DNA of 64,000 bases from assembly GCF_900142925.1 (NCBI RefSeq), contig NZ_FRCN01000004.1, positions 1 to 64,000 on the forward strand, written 5' to 3'. Both the position numbers and the translations under genes were made by a program. How positions within the stretch are numbered: position 1 is the stretch's first letter; each line of letters starts with the position of its first letter. Origin of the DNA: Chitinophaga sp. CF418 (lineage in GTDB: Bacteria > Bacteroidota > Bacteroidia > Chitinophagales > Chitinophagaceae). Shown piece after piece: positions 44,514-52,668 of the stretch. The notes under the pieces are model-generated. The model was not told the origin of the DNA. It saw only the letters and a program-made list of their open reading frames with translations, and did not search any database.

Positions 44514-45321
44514 GGAGAGTTGATTTGTGGGCTATAAGATAACAAATACCGGGCATTTTGGAGGGCAGGTTGTGAACAACGGGGAGAAAATACAAATTCC
44601 GGGAAAAAAGCCTGATGGCAATTCTCCCGGAACGATTAAAAATACAGTTGCTGACTCACGATGTTAACGAGGGAAAGGCTGAGTCAATATGTAACTGTAT
44701 TGCGAAAGTGCAGCCTGCCTTTCGGAGGGGGCTTAATTCAATGGATGAAGAAAGGGTGGCAGGCCAGGGACCAACGCTTAACAAATGTTTACGAACATGC
44801 ATCGCTTTTTGACGGGCGCCTCATCGGATGACCATCTCCATGGGCTATAATGTAATTAGTTTCAGAAATGTCCCGCCTGGACAAGCAGAACAGCTAAATA
44901 TCCTCAATATACCATTAAAAAGAGCTGTTCAAATCCTTTCCACCAGCGGATTCCAAACCTTTGCATCTACAAAGGAGTGGACATCCGGCTGATTGATCTT
45001 CTGCAAGGCATACTTACTCCGTAAGTAGTTGAGGAAAACAGCATCCTGGGAAGAATGCCTGCCCGCATTATTATGAAAAGGCAAAATATGTTATGCTATG
45101 ACAGTTTAAATAAGACCTGAAAAATCATTTTACAAACAAGGCTCTTTAGAGATCTTTCATAAGATTATTTCTTTTGTGGTATTAACAATTCTTAACGTAA
45201 TGGCTTTCTATACGGGGTAATCTCATAAATACAATTCAAATATCGCTAGTCATTCATAAAACGGATAGGACAAAGGCGGCAAATTATCAGCACTTTTTAA
45301 TTTCTTTTGTCCTATACGCAG
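44514..45321. other. 808-nt region without a confident gene
   Basis: Near the GH20 start a hairpin with perfect 8-bp arms TTCCGGGA / TCCCGGAA (44597-44604 and 44625-44632) is followed on the minus strand by a T-rich TTTGTATTTTC; it could be a terminator or leader hairpin. On the minus strand, about 44940-45090, an open frame without an ATG reads as protein-like text (HNNAGRHSSQDAVFLNYL ... DVHSFVDAKVWNPLVERI, then a stop) and may be the tail of a decayed gene. A 65-codon plus-strand frame (44615-44812) is not convincing. I see no RNA gene. Confidence 0.4.
45265..45315 (-). terminator. Inverted repeat after the AraC gene, possible terminator
   Basis: Perfect 10-bp arms ATAGGACAAA and TTTGTCCTAT (45265-45274, 45306-45315) are separated by 31 nt and begin 6 nt after the AraC stop. 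The sequence after the stem on the minus strand (CCGTTTTATG) has only four T. The long loop makes it a weak intrinsic terminator; an operator or a mobile-element remnant is possible. A separate 16-nt palindrome, GCAGCTATATAGCTGC, covers the AraC stop codon (45318-45333). Confidence 0.4.
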
Positions 45322-46326
45322 CTATATAGCTGCACTGTGATCACTTCTGTACCGTCCCGGCGTGACGCCTTCCGTCTGTTTAAAGATCCTGATAAAATAA
45401 GAGGGGTCAGAATAACCAACTTCCATAGCGATATCTGTTATCGTATGCATGGTAGCCAGTAACAACTGCTTGGCCTTTTCTACCCGCTGCTGCAGTATGT
45501 ATATCTTTACGGTGCTGCCCAGCTTCAACTTGAAAGCGTTTTCCAGCGCACGTTCTGTCAATCCCAGAGCATGTGCACGTTGCTCTACGTTCACATGTTC
45601 TTCCGGACATCTGTCTACCCTTTCAATGAATTCATCGATCTCTTTTTCATGCAGTAATATTAGTCTGCTATCCTGCAAAGTAATACGATGCATACTATCC
45701 AGGTAAGCGATCACCACATCACTGATACGGTTATTATAGTACTGGGTACGCGCCTGCCCCGTCAGCGGGCAATTCTTCATTTTCTCTATTTCGCTGCGCA
45801 TAGCGGCGCTCAACCGGATGTAGGGCAGATGTGTCGAAAAACCACTACCGGTCTTTACGGTCTGCAGCATATCCGTTATCTGCGGATAAGTGTCGCTCAG
45901 TTCTTCCAGCATGGCTGCCGGCGCCTGGAAATAAACACTGCGGTAATGTTGTCCGGCCGTCAGACTGATAGTATAAGTAACTCCCGGGGCCAGGTATTGC
46001 ATCCCTATTTTGCCGGGGTGCAGCTGCATGCGGCTGTCAGCATATGTAACACGTATATTGCCGGTCATCATTGTCTGCATGATAATGACCGGCTCTGTGA
46101 CGGAGAGCAACAATTCCATGTCGGTTGCCGGTTCAGCATATAATTCGCAATAAAAACTGTCGGCCACCTGCACATGCTGTTTGAGCATCGCTCCCCATTT
46201 GCCGGATAAGAACAATGCTGCTGTATCCTCAATAGGCAATTTCAATTTACGGTAACGGGTCGGCACAGCATGCGTTACCACTACGTCCTGCACTAAATAG
46301 TGAGGTAACCGGAACTCAATTGGCAT
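45322..46326 (-). CDS. AraC-family transcriptional regulator
   Basis: 334 residues, cytoplasmic. The C-terminal 100 residues hold the two helix-turn-helix units of AraC proteins: RAHALGLTERALENAFKLKLG, QQRVEKAKQLLLATMHTITD and IAMEVGYSDPSYFIRIFKQTE, closing with GVTPGRYR. The N-terminal 200 residues are beta-rich and probably form a ligand-binding or dimerisation domain (LLLSVTEPVIIM, LHPGKIGMQYLAPGVTYTISL). The signal sensed is unknown. It lies 34 nt after the 170-residue gene and so probably shares its transcript. Neighbouring targets may include itself or GH20; no site is identified. Confidence 0.93.
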   Translation of the reverse strand: MPIEFRLPHYLVQDVVVTHAVPTRYRKLKLPIEDTAALFLSGKWGAMLKQHVQVADSFYCELYAEPATDMELLLSVTEPVIIMQTMMTGNIRVTYADSRMQLHPGKIGMQYLAPGVTYTISLTAGQHYRSVYFQAPAAMLEELSDTYPQITDMLQTVKTGSGFSTHLPYIRLSAAMRSEIEKMKNCPLTGQARTQYYNNRISDVVIAYLDSMHRITLQDSRLILLHEKEIDEFIERVDRCPEEHVNVEQRAHALGLTERALENAFKLKLGSTVKIYILQQRVEKAKQLLLATMHTITDIAMEVGYSDPSYFIRIFKQTEGVTPGRYRSDHSAAI

Positions 46327-46360
46327 ATTGGTAAGGTTTTTATGATAGAATAAATGGTAT

Positions 46361-46873
46361 CTACTTCCTGGTCTCTGTATTCAACAGGCCCAGCGCGAAA
46401 AGAAATTTGTTTACGAACGAAAAAGTTTCCGCACTCTTCATACTTTCACTATCATCCTGTTCAGGAGAGAAAGGAAAAGCCAATGACTGGTATGTCCCTT
46501 TGCTCACCAGCACCCGAAGGTCTTTTGACTGAAACCCGCCTCCCAGGTAACAGTAATCATTCTCCCCGATATCAATTCCTATATCCTGATGCAGGAACAT
46601 CATTTCATCATCATTCTGAATAGTATAGATCAATAATTTACTCAGACCAGGCATCAGGTCAAATCTTAACAGCAGATTATCTTCAGTGGCGTTGATCACA
46701 GTATACCAGAAACTTCTTTCAAAAAGCTGCAGCTGCTGTATCAATACATTGCACTGGGGCGCCGTATAAAATAAGGGAGGCTTCTCTGAAGACAGATAAT
46801 GTTCAAGTGATGCAGGTACATTTTCAGTTTGTTGAAATGTCAAAAGTGGATTAAAGTTAACGTCTAGTTTCAT
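46361..46873 (-). CDS. Conserved-looking protein of unknown function next to AraC regulator
   Basis: 170 residues without signal peptide or membrane segment; I do not recognise the family. The middle (LQLFERSFWYTVINATED, LLLRFDLMPGLSKLLIYTI, DIGIDIGENDYCYLGGGF, TYQSLAFPF) follows the order of beta strands and short motifs in the N-terminal domain of the neighbouring AraC protein (DSFYCELYAEPATD, LLLSVTEPVIIMQTM, LHPGKIGMQYLAPG, QHYRSVYF). It might therefore be a stand-alone copy of that sensor domain without the DNA-binding part. This similarity is by eye and weak. It is co-directional with AraC at 34 nt. Confidence 0.6.
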   Translation of the reverse strand: MKLDVNFNPLLTFQQTENVPASLEHYLSSEKPPLFYTAPQCNVLIQQLQLFERSFWYTVINATEDNLLLRFDLMPGLSKLLIYTIQNDDEMMFLHQDIGIDIGENDYCYLGGGFQSKDLRVLVSKGTYQSLAFPFSPEQDDSESMKSAETFSFVNKFLFALGLLNTETRK

Positions 46874-46932
46874 GTTAGTTAATTATTAGGTGAGGAAGAG
46901 AACGTGGTAGGGATTGCTTTATTCACACTATA

Positions 46933-47088
46933 CTATCCGGGATGGAGATTTAACCAGCTTACAGTTTGTGCTGCGGAGTCGTTGCAGTAATATTGGCGGT
47001 TAATTTCCTGAACACCTGGAGGAGTGAAGTATAAACACAATTTCAAAGACAGCGCGTTGAGTATGCGCAAGTAAAGGTTGTCTTCCAT
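46933..47088 (-). CDS. Possible small protein of 51 residues upstream of the AraC cassette
   Basis: An ATG-to-TAG frame of 51 codons encodes MEDNLYLRILNALSLKLCLY, then FTPPGVQEINRQYYCND and a Trp-containing tail. Its residue mix looks like a real helical protein rather than a chance frame, and its codons resemble those of neighbouring genes. It ends about 60 nt before the 170-residue gene and begins 46 nt after a strong hairpin, which fits a three-gene cassette ending in AraC. No family is recognised. It could still be spurious. Confidence 0.4.
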   Translation of the reverse strand: MEDNLYLRILNALSLKLCLYFTPPGVQEINRQYYCNDSAAQTVSWLNLHPG

Positions 47089-47133
47089 TTCAATCAGGTT
47101 AACTTTATCTGTACCCTCTTAACTGGGTTCCCA

Positions 47134-47162
47134 GCAATACTGCAATTGCAGTGCAGTATTGC
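47134..47162. promoter_or_regulatory. Strong hairpin/operator upstream of the AraC cassette
   Basis: Perfect 10-bp arms GCAATACTGC and GCAGTATTGC enclose 9 nt; an inner palindrome TGCAATTGCA overlaps one arm. Neither strand has a T-tract afterwards, so it is not a terminator. It sits in the 619-nt gap between the AraC cassette (minus) and the response-regulator gene (plus), where a divergent regulator would bind. The rest of that gap (46874-46932 and 47163-47476) shows no further gene. Confidence 0.5.
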
Positions 47163-47476
47163 ATTATAGACTAATTGCGACTATTTGAATATACAACATT
47201 TCCTACAAAAAAAGTTACAACAATTAATAATAATCATAAGCCGTTCTATTTTATCATATTACGCAAACATCTTCTCATAGCGCGTTTGCTGCAAAGGATG
47301 GAGACATTGATGCAGGCGCCGCAGCAGTATCCGGCTGTCCTGCAGACAGCAACTTACAGATCTTCCCTGCAGTATACAGTACATTCACTGCGGCGATATA
47401 CTCATACCCCATTTTTCTAATATCTGGTAAGCATAAACATTCCGCTTAAACCCGCCATAGATTGACAGATTATCAC

Positions 47477-47484
47477 TAATTTTG
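47477..47484 (+). promoter_or_regulatory. -7 promoter box of the response-regulator gene
   Basis: TAATTTTG matches TAnnTTTG exactly and lies 8 nt before the ATG at 47493. Transcription would begin almost at the start codon, giving a very short leader. No clear -33 TTTG is seen at the usual distance. Confidence 0.5.
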
Positions 47485-47492
47485 CGGCACAT

Positions 47493-47885
47493 ATGGCAAA
47501 AAAAGTAATTTTACTGGTAGACGATGACATGGACGATCAGGAGCTTTTTGGAGAGGCAATGTCCATCGTGGATAGTGCTGCTACCTGTCACTTTGCTTCT
47601 GACGGAGAAGAAGGCTTGCGAATGCTCGACAGCGGCATTCTTCAATGCGATCTTATTTTCCTGGACCTGAATATGCCTAAGATGAATGGCAAACAGTTCC
47701 TGGCTGAAATAAAAAAGAACAGCGCCTATCGCGATATTCCTGTTGTTATTTTCACCACCTCACTTAGAGAACAAGATGGCATTGAGACTGCCGAACTCGG
47801 TGCATCACACTTCCTGACAAAACCTTCCAGTTTTGGCGAGCTGTGCAAACAGCTTGAAAATGTACTGGCCATAACCCTCGCTTAA
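47493..47885 (+). CDS. Single-domain response regulator
   Basis: 130 residues forming one receiver domain and nothing else. The acidic pocket is in VDDDMDD (residues 10-16), the phospho-acceptor Asp in FLDLNMPKMNG (about 57), the switch Thr/Ser in VIFTTS (about 87-90) and the conserved Lys in LTKPSSFGELCKQL (about 110). With no output domain it must act through protein contact, as CheY or Rcp1-type regulators do, typically with a histidine kinase encoded elsewhere. No kinase gene is next to it. It is transcribed alone on the plus strand. Confidence 0.95.
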   Translation: MAKKVILLVDDDMDDQELFGEAMSIVDSAATCHFASDGEEGLRMLDSGILQCDLIFLDLNMPKMNGKQFLAEIKKNSAYRDIPVVIFTTSLREQDGIETAELGASHFLTKPSSFGELCKQLENVLAITLA

Positions 47886-48041
47886 TAAACCTCCAGTTTA
47901 TTCCTTTGCAGGCAATTTCGGGAATGGCTGATGCGGTTCCGTTTGGTACCAGTATACAACAGATGAGATATCTGAACGCTGTTGCAGATACCGTCCTCCT
48001 TCCCTCCAGCCTCTTTACGGGAAAAAGTACTAAATGAATCT
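47886..48041. other. Short gap with a possible small plus-strand frame
   Basis: Between the response regulator and the macro-domain terminator, a plus-strand ATG frame of 37 codons (47924-48037, MADAVPFGTSIQQMRYLNAV and a short tail) continues an open frame from inside the regulator gene. It has a protein-like look but no ribosome-binding site or known relative; I do not call it a gene. Confidence 0.2.
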
Positions 48042-48042
48042 T

Positions 48043-48082
48043 AAAAAAGAAAAGCATGACTGCAGCTGAATGCAATCATGCT
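48043..48082 (-). terminator. Intrinsic terminator after the macro-domain gene
   Basis: On the minus strand AGCATGA ... TCATGCT forms a 7-bp stem (48076-48082 with 48053-48059), extended by inner TGCA pairs, and is followed by TTTCTTTTTT. It lies 35 nt after the macro-domain stop. Confidence 0.8.
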
Positions 48083-48116
48083 CTTATCAATGACACACAC
48101 CGTTACCGCAGAAAAG

Positions 48117-48644
48117 CTATATGGCTCCCTGTTGGGTAAGCAGTTGAGAATAGATGTCGTAATTATCTTTTTCGAAACAGACGAATATTACATTACTTAT
48201 CTTGTTATCGTTATTAAGGAAATCCGCCACAGCTGTTACTGCTATTTCAGCGGCTACCTGTTTTGGGAAACGATACACACCCGTACTGATATTGGGGAAG
48301 GCGATCGTCTTCACGTCATACTTCACAGCCAATGCCAGGCTATTCATGTAAGCATCCCTCAGTAATGCCTTCTCTTCATCATTCCCTTTGTTCCATACAG
48401 GCCCGACCGTATGTATAACGTACTTTGCAGGCAGCCTGCCTGCTGTTGTGATGACCGCTTCACCTACAGCGCACCTGCCCTGCTTATCGCGGATCTTACG
48501 GCATTCCTCAAGTATAGCAGGTCCTCCTGCCCTATGGATAGCGCCATCTACACCTCCGCCGCCTAATAATGATGAATTAGCCGCATTGACGATGGCGTCT
48601 ACTTCCATTTTGGTAATATCTCCTTGTAACAGTGTTATTTTCAT
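48117..48644 (-). CDS. Macro-domain protein (O-acetyl-ADP-ribose deacetylase family)
   Basis: 175 residues covering one macro domain of the YmdB/MacroD type. Signatures in order: [20 protein letters not shown], the catalytic-loop stretch [16 protein letters not shown] (about 27-42), [22 protein letters not shown] (in two parts) and [18 protein letters not shown], where ISTGVY contacts the diphosphate. The family binds ADP-ribose and removes O-acetyl or protein-linked ADP-ribose. It ends at a clear terminator and starts 3 nt after a small exported protein. It could be housekeeping; no ADP-ribosyltransferase is nearby. Confidence 0.94.
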   Translation of the reverse strand: MKITLLQGDITKMEVDAIVNAANSSLLGGGGVDGAIHRAGGPAILEECRKIRDKQGRCAVGEAVITTAGRLPAKYVIHTVGPVWNKGNDEEKALLRDAYMNSLALAVKYDVKTIAFPNISTGVYRFPKQVAAEIAVTAVADFLNNDNKISNVIFVCFEKDNYDIYSQLLTQQGAI

Positions 48645-48647
48645 ATT

Positions 48648-49184
48648 TTATTGTTCCCACTCGAAGTACTCTTCATATCTGTGTGCAAAGACAATCTTAT
48701 ACAAATCTGCTGCCGTTTTCAGATATTCCTGCTCTGTTTTTATAAACTTAGCATCTCTTTTTGCAAAGATCCTGTTTTTTTCGTCTATCAGTCGTATCAT
48801 CTTCCCCTTGTCAAAATATGCCCTGCATTCCCCGATAGTTATTTTATGTTGATTAAAAGTAGAATCATATATCGGTACTTCATATTCGTAATCCCTATTA
48901 TAATAAAACACCGGTGCTCCCTTATCATAATACACCTCCAACCGGTATCTGCCCGTCTCTCCAGTTACATCCTGCACCATCAACTGGAGTGTGTCCCCGG
49001 TAAAATACCCTTCCAGAACGGCCCCTTCTGTACTGATCCCTAACATATATACTTCAGCAACTCTGTAAGAGCCGATATTTTTATTGACTTCCTGGTACCT
49101 TTCTCTAATTTGTTGCAATACGTTTTCCGTCTGCGCAAAACCCTGAAGGCTCAATATCAATAGAAAGGATAATATTCTTAACAT
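48648..49184 (-). CDS. Small exported protein of unknown function
   Basis: About 178 residues from the ATG at 49184, chosen because it gives a proper signal peptide (MLRILSFLLILSLQGFAQ); the frame is open to 49271, but the extra 29 residues would bury the signal. The mature part alternates beta strands and charged helices: SYRVAEVYMLG, GRYRLEVYYDKGAPVFYYNRD (in part), ECRAYFDKGKMIRLID, and a C-terminal helix with Tyr and Glu. I recognise no domain. It precedes the macro-domain gene by 3 nt and probably shares its transcript. Confidence 0.7.
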   Translation of the reverse strand: MLRILSFLLILSLQGFAQTENVLQQIRERYQEVNKNIGSYRVAEVYMLGISTEGAVLEGYFTGDTLQLMVQDVTGETGRYRLEVYYDKGAPVFYYNRDYEYEVPIYDSTFNQHKITIGECRAYFDKGKMIRLIDEKNRIFAKRDAKFIKTEQEYLKTAADLYKIVFAHRYEEYFEWEQ

Positions 49185-49507
49185 AGGGTGGGTATTTACC
49201 AAGTTCCAAATTAATAAAATTAATAACTTGTGCCGCTGTAGCATTGCACGTTTAAAGATATTTTTACCCAATGAATCGCAAATCCAAGCCCGCTGCCCTT
49301 TTCGTCATTTTGTTCGGTCTCACTATGTTGGTTGGCCTTCCATGGTAGAAGGAGAGGTAAGTGATGTATTGTGTATTTCCGCTGCCGGGGAGAGCAGAAC
49401 CTACAACTTCAAAAAAGGAGCGTTCCTCTGAGTACACTAAAGAAAGAGGCCGGCAATTACCGGCCTCTGGATCTAAACCTCCTGGTTCTGAGGGAACAGG
49501 AAAAATA
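49185..49507. other. 323-nt gap with a possible 25-residue membrane peptide and a terminator
   Basis: On the plus strand 49271-49348 encodes MNRKSKPAALFVILFGLTML and five more residues (VGLPW): a basic start, then one hydrophobic span, with TATTTTTA 8 nt before the ATG. It could be a small membrane peptide or the remains of a longer gene, since a different frame downstream (to 49431) also looks protein-like. The gap ends with the terminator at 49445-49468. Confidence 0.3.
49445..49468 (-). terminator. Intrinsic terminator of the twin SusCD operon
   Basis: A perfect 9-bp stem AGAGGCCGG / CCGGCCTCT with a 6-nt loop is followed on the minus strand by TTTCTTT. It lies 40 nt after the last gene of the operon that enters from the right edge, closing a unit of at least 14.5 kb. 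Confidence 0.85.
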
Positions 49508-50890
49508 TTATGGACGTTTTAAAAGCCTCCACTCGGCCAGCTGGAATAATGAGCTGTTTTTCACGGCAGATACATTCAGGCGATAGAATTTAAACGCCAC
49601 CTGGTTGTTGAAGGTATACTTCACCGTCAGGAACCTGGAGCCAAAAGCCTGGTCCCTTTGCGTATCCAACACCGTCCAGTCTGTACCATTGTCCGACCCC
49701 TCCAGTGTCCAGTTCTTAGGATCACGTTCGGGGGCGTCATTGGCAGACGTCATGGTATAAGCGCCAGTGGTTTGTGGGGTAGCAAATTCCAGCTGCGCCC
49801 AAACCGTAGAGAAATTAAACAACAGGAACTTGGAGTTGATGTTGTTATCGATCAGTTTACCTGATGTTTCGTTCGCATTACTGGTATTCTCGTATTGTGT
49901 CTTATAACCGATATTGGTATTGGTAATATCTGTTTCGATCAGTTTGGAAGGATCCAATGTCATCACGATGGTACTGCGCTCCGCATCCAACAGATGCCTG
50001 GTGGGGCTGCTAAGACTTAATGCCAGCACCGGTTTATTCTGCACATTCCTTTTCAGAGCTTCTGTTTTCACTACCAGGTTAAATCTGGCCGTATTTGTAT
50101 TGGCGGGGAATGTCAGCGTGGATGGAATGCTATAATCATCTCCTTCTTTCAGCAATGCAGACCCGCTCAATGTACCGTCATCTATCAATACCTGCGCCGT
50201 ATCGGGGCTTGCATTGACACTCACGGTAAAGGCGCCTCCTGCCACTCCTCCCAACGTTACACTGACAGGCAATACCACTTCGTTTGTACCCAACACATGA
50301 TCAGTTCCCGAAGGTTGCTGTAATATACTGCCTGCCGCCGTAAAGGAGATGTAGTGAATATCCTCCTGCCGGATAATTTCTGCAGTATTGATTAATAGAA
50401 TAGCCATCTTACCGGCAGCATCCAGGGTATTGTTCTTACCCACATCGGAAAGCCCGACAGCCAGCGCCAATGTCTTGCCATAATACCGTTCAATAGCCTG
50501 CATACTGATCTGCAGAGGCAGCGTGAATGTATCTATCCCAAACCGGATCTCCGCCATCCTGGGCAACTGATAATAGCTTTCCTCCAGCAACACCGCATCT
50601 CCCAGCTGCTGCTGTTCTATCAGGTGCGTGATGGTATCGTTGTTCACATGCACATCTACTGTAAAGATCTTCGGAGCAGTGGCAGAGAGTACGATCTTAA
50701 CAGGTATATTGAGATAATCGGTTGTTTTGGTGTAATTGTTACCCGCAGGCACAGCTATCCGCCCGTTTGTACTTTGAATGGATATATTCACAGCGTCCAG
50801 CTGCTCATCCTGGAACTTGTCATCCTTTTTACAGGATACCATACCAGACAACAGGAGCAGTAACAACACAGGAAGCATATTGCGACTCAT
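49508..50890 (-). CDS. Surface lipoprotein, DUF1735-like domains plus discoidin (F5/8 C) domain
   Basis: About 460 residues from the ATG at 50890, whose product MSRNMLPVLLLLLLSGMVSC is a lipoprotein signal; the frame opens at 50968, but that start would overlap the upstream gene. Two beta-rich domains with DUF1735-like features cover about 25-310 (EDIHYISFTAAG; LSDVGKNNTLDAAGK). The C-terminal 150 residues are discoidin-like: NINSKFLLFNF, TTGAYTMTSANDAPERDPKNW, TLEGSDNGTDWTVLDTQ and VAFKFYRLNVSAV. It is the last gene of the twin SusCD operon, 29 nt after the phosphatase-fold gene, and probably binds the surface ligand. Confidence 0.85.
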   Translation of the reverse strand: MSRNMLPVLLLLLLSGMVSCKKDDKFQDEQLDAVNISIQSTNGRIAVPAGNNYTKTTDYLNIPVKIVLSATAPKIFTVDVHVNNDTITHLIEQQQLGDAVLLEESYYQLPRMAEIRFGIDTFTLPLQISMQAIERYYGKTLALAVGLSDVGKNNTLDAAGKMAILLINTAEIIRQEDIHYISFTAAGSILQQPSGTDHVLGTNEVVLPVSVTLGGVAGGAFTVSVNASPDTAQVLIDDGTLSGSALLKEGDDYSIPSTLTFPANTNTARFNLVVKTEALKRNVQNKPVLALSLSSPTRHLLDAERSTIVMTLDPSKLIETDITNTNIGYKTQYENTSNANETSGKLIDNNINSKFLLFNFSTVWAQLEFATPQTTGAYTMTSANDAPERDPKNWTLEGSDNGTDWTVLDTQRDQAFGSRFLTVKYTFNNQVAFKFYRLNVSAVKNSSLFQLAEWRLLKRP

Positions 50891-50919
50891 ATCAGCGTAT
50901 TTGCAGTTAAAAAATATAT

Positions 50920-52668
50920 TCAGATAGATACATAGGAAGTCACCCATACCCTGCCGTCCATCTGCCATTTGGTATCTACCGCTATCTGCAGCCAGTTCAT
51001 GATCTGCCGGGCTACATCCACCGGTTGTGGCACCAGTTGCGTCAGGTTGGCGGAGGAATTAGGGCACATCAGGTCACTAAAGTCATCCCACTGGTAGTTG
51101 TTATGTATCTGGAAATCGTGTTTGTATTCCGTCTGGTCCTTGAAGACACCGCCAAATCCATCCCTGCAGGGCCAGTATCCAATCAGGTAGTCATGGTAAG
51201 GATGAGAAGTAGGTAATTCTTCCGCACAGACATATTCCTTGATCACGTTATCTGGCAATGCAGCCCGCCAGAAACGGATCTCCGTAACATAGGCATTCAG
51301 CCAGCGGTTATCATCAGTAACATTTCCCGGTACATATCCCAACGTCAGCGGATCATCTGTATCAAAGTTGCCGTAAGAAGTGATCTCCGCTTCGGTATTA
51401 AAGTTCCCGTCGGTGAACAGACGGATGAAACGTTTATTGTCCCTGTTCAGGAACACTGCTGTCAGATCATGCCATTTACCATCACTGATATTGGCGCCGG
51501 TCGCCATATTAAAACCAGCGCCATTCTGCCCGTAGTGTACACCCCAACCGTTTGTTTCCAGGGACATAGCCCAGCCGGTATTCTTCCACCAGTCCAGGGA
51601 CAGGTTGTTGCCAATGATATTAGGATAGGTATAGGAATAGTCACCATAAATGGTCTTATTCTTTTTGATCTTCAGTGCAATGGTCACTTCATTGGTCTTA
51701 CCAAGGCTCAGGTCCTCCTTGCCTTCGTCAATGGTGGCATATACAGCATCCGCAGCTGTTTTCCCATAGAGGCGCACCGCCTTGCCCGTATAACGGGCTC
51801 CCGTATAAGGCCTGTCTATGAAGTTCGGTATATAGCGGGGTGAGTAAAAAATAGTGAAAGTGTTCACTTTCGGATTACTGAGAATGGTGCCGTCATCTTC
51901 ATCAGGCGGAATATTGAAAGGACCACCCCTGCCGGATGTTACCACCACCAGCCAGTTTTCATGCTGATAATTCTTACGCTGCCGTAGGGCATTCATAATG
52001 TTACCGATATATTCATCCACACGCAGGATTGCCGCCTTGTATTCCGGTATGCTGGCATCGTAACCATAAGTCTTACCGGCTGTAGCTACCTGACTAAACT
52101 GACCAAATACCAGTCCAGCTGTATCAATCTTCAGTTCGTCCAGGATAGCCTGTTCCGTCGCGTCATCGTCATTACCAAAGGTCCGGTTCACATCTGCGTC
52201 AGTGATCAGCATTTTACCCAGTGAATCTGTAGCGCTGTATGCCGCAATTCGGAACGCTGGCATACGCGCTTTAATGTATTTGAAAAAGACAGGATATTGC
52301 CCAAGCCTGTTGTCGCTGAAATTACTTTTCACCACACCGTGTTTTTCCTTGCGCACCCCTGTCAGCAGATCTGCCCATGCGGTAGCATCCAGACTAAGGG
52401 TATCGCTGATGCTGTTCCAGGAATAGATGGCATTATCGCCCAGCTCAAGCAGGTGTGATGCCTGTGCATTCCGTACAGATTCCCCGCGGGCGCCGTCTAC
52501 GACGAGAAATAGTATTTTAGGCTGCTTACCGGTCACACCTGTCGTATCTTCATACTCCCTCTCATCGAGCAGCCTGTCATAGCCTTTATTACAGGCTGAA
52601 AGCAGTATAACTGTAATGATAACTGCCAGCCGGTTGAAATTCTTCATATATGCGGATAATTTTATCAT
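50920..52668 (-). CDS. Alkaline-phosphatase-superfamily lipoprotein with LamG-like domain (DUF4983 type)
   Basis: 582 residues with a lipoprotein signal (MKNFNRLAVIITVILLSAC from the second Met). Residues about 45-280 show the phosphatase/phosphodiesterase fold: ILFLVVDGARGESV (first metal Asp), DATAWADLLTGVRKEKHGV (candidate nucleophile Thr) and RVDEYIGNIMNAL (metal Asp). The usual VVTSDHG strand reads VVVTSGRGG, so a metal-binding Asp and His are replaced. Residues about 320-500 form a LamG/concanavalin-like domain (WHDLTAVFLNRDNKRFIRLF, WLNAYVTEIRFWRAAL). The combination matches what I recall as DUF4983 proteins. It could be a phosphodiesterase with altered metal use or a binding protein. 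Its start overlaps the DUF5008 stop by 4 nt. Confidence 0.8.
   Translation of the reverse strand: MIKLSAYMKNFNRLAVIITVILLSACNKGYDRLLDEREYEDTTGVTGKQPKILFLVVDGARGESVRNAQASHLLELGDNAIYSWNSISDTLSLDATAWADLLTGVRKEKHGVVKSNFSDNRLGQYPVFFKYIKARMPAFRIAAYSATDSLGKMLITDADVNRTFGNDDDATEQAILDELKIDTAGLVFGQFSQVATAGKTYGYDASIPEYKAAILRVDEYIGNIMNALRQRKNYQHENWLVVVTSGRGGPFNIPPDEDDGTILSNPKVNTFTIFYSPRYIPNFIDRPYTGARYTGKAVRLYGKTAADAVYATIDEGKEDLSLGKTNEVTIALKIKKNKTIYGDYSYTYPNIIGNNLSLDWWKNTGWAMSLETNGWGVHYGQNGAGFNMATGANISDGKWHDLTAVFLNRDNKRFIRLFTDGNFNTEAEITSYGNFDTDDPLTLGYVPGNVTDDNRWLNAYVTEIRFWRAALPDNVIKEYVCAEELPTSHPYHDYLIGYWPCRDGFGGVFKDQTEYKHDFQIHNNYQWDDFSDLMCPNSSANLTQLVPQPVDVARQIMNWLQIAVDTKWQMDGRVWVTSYVSI

Noticed and set aside
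45265..45315. 10-bp inverted repeat considered as ends of an insertion sequence
   Set aside because: Only 31 nt separate the arms; there is no transposase and no target-site duplication.
45318..45333. 16-nt palindrome at the AraC stop codon considered as a terminator
   Set aside because: No T-tract follows directly on either strand and the arms have almost no loop; the larger inverted repeat downstream is a better, though still weak, candidate.
47924..48037. 37-codon plus-strand frame after the response regulator
   Set aside because: Protein-like text, but no ribosome-binding site, promoter or relative; kept only as a note in the gap entry.
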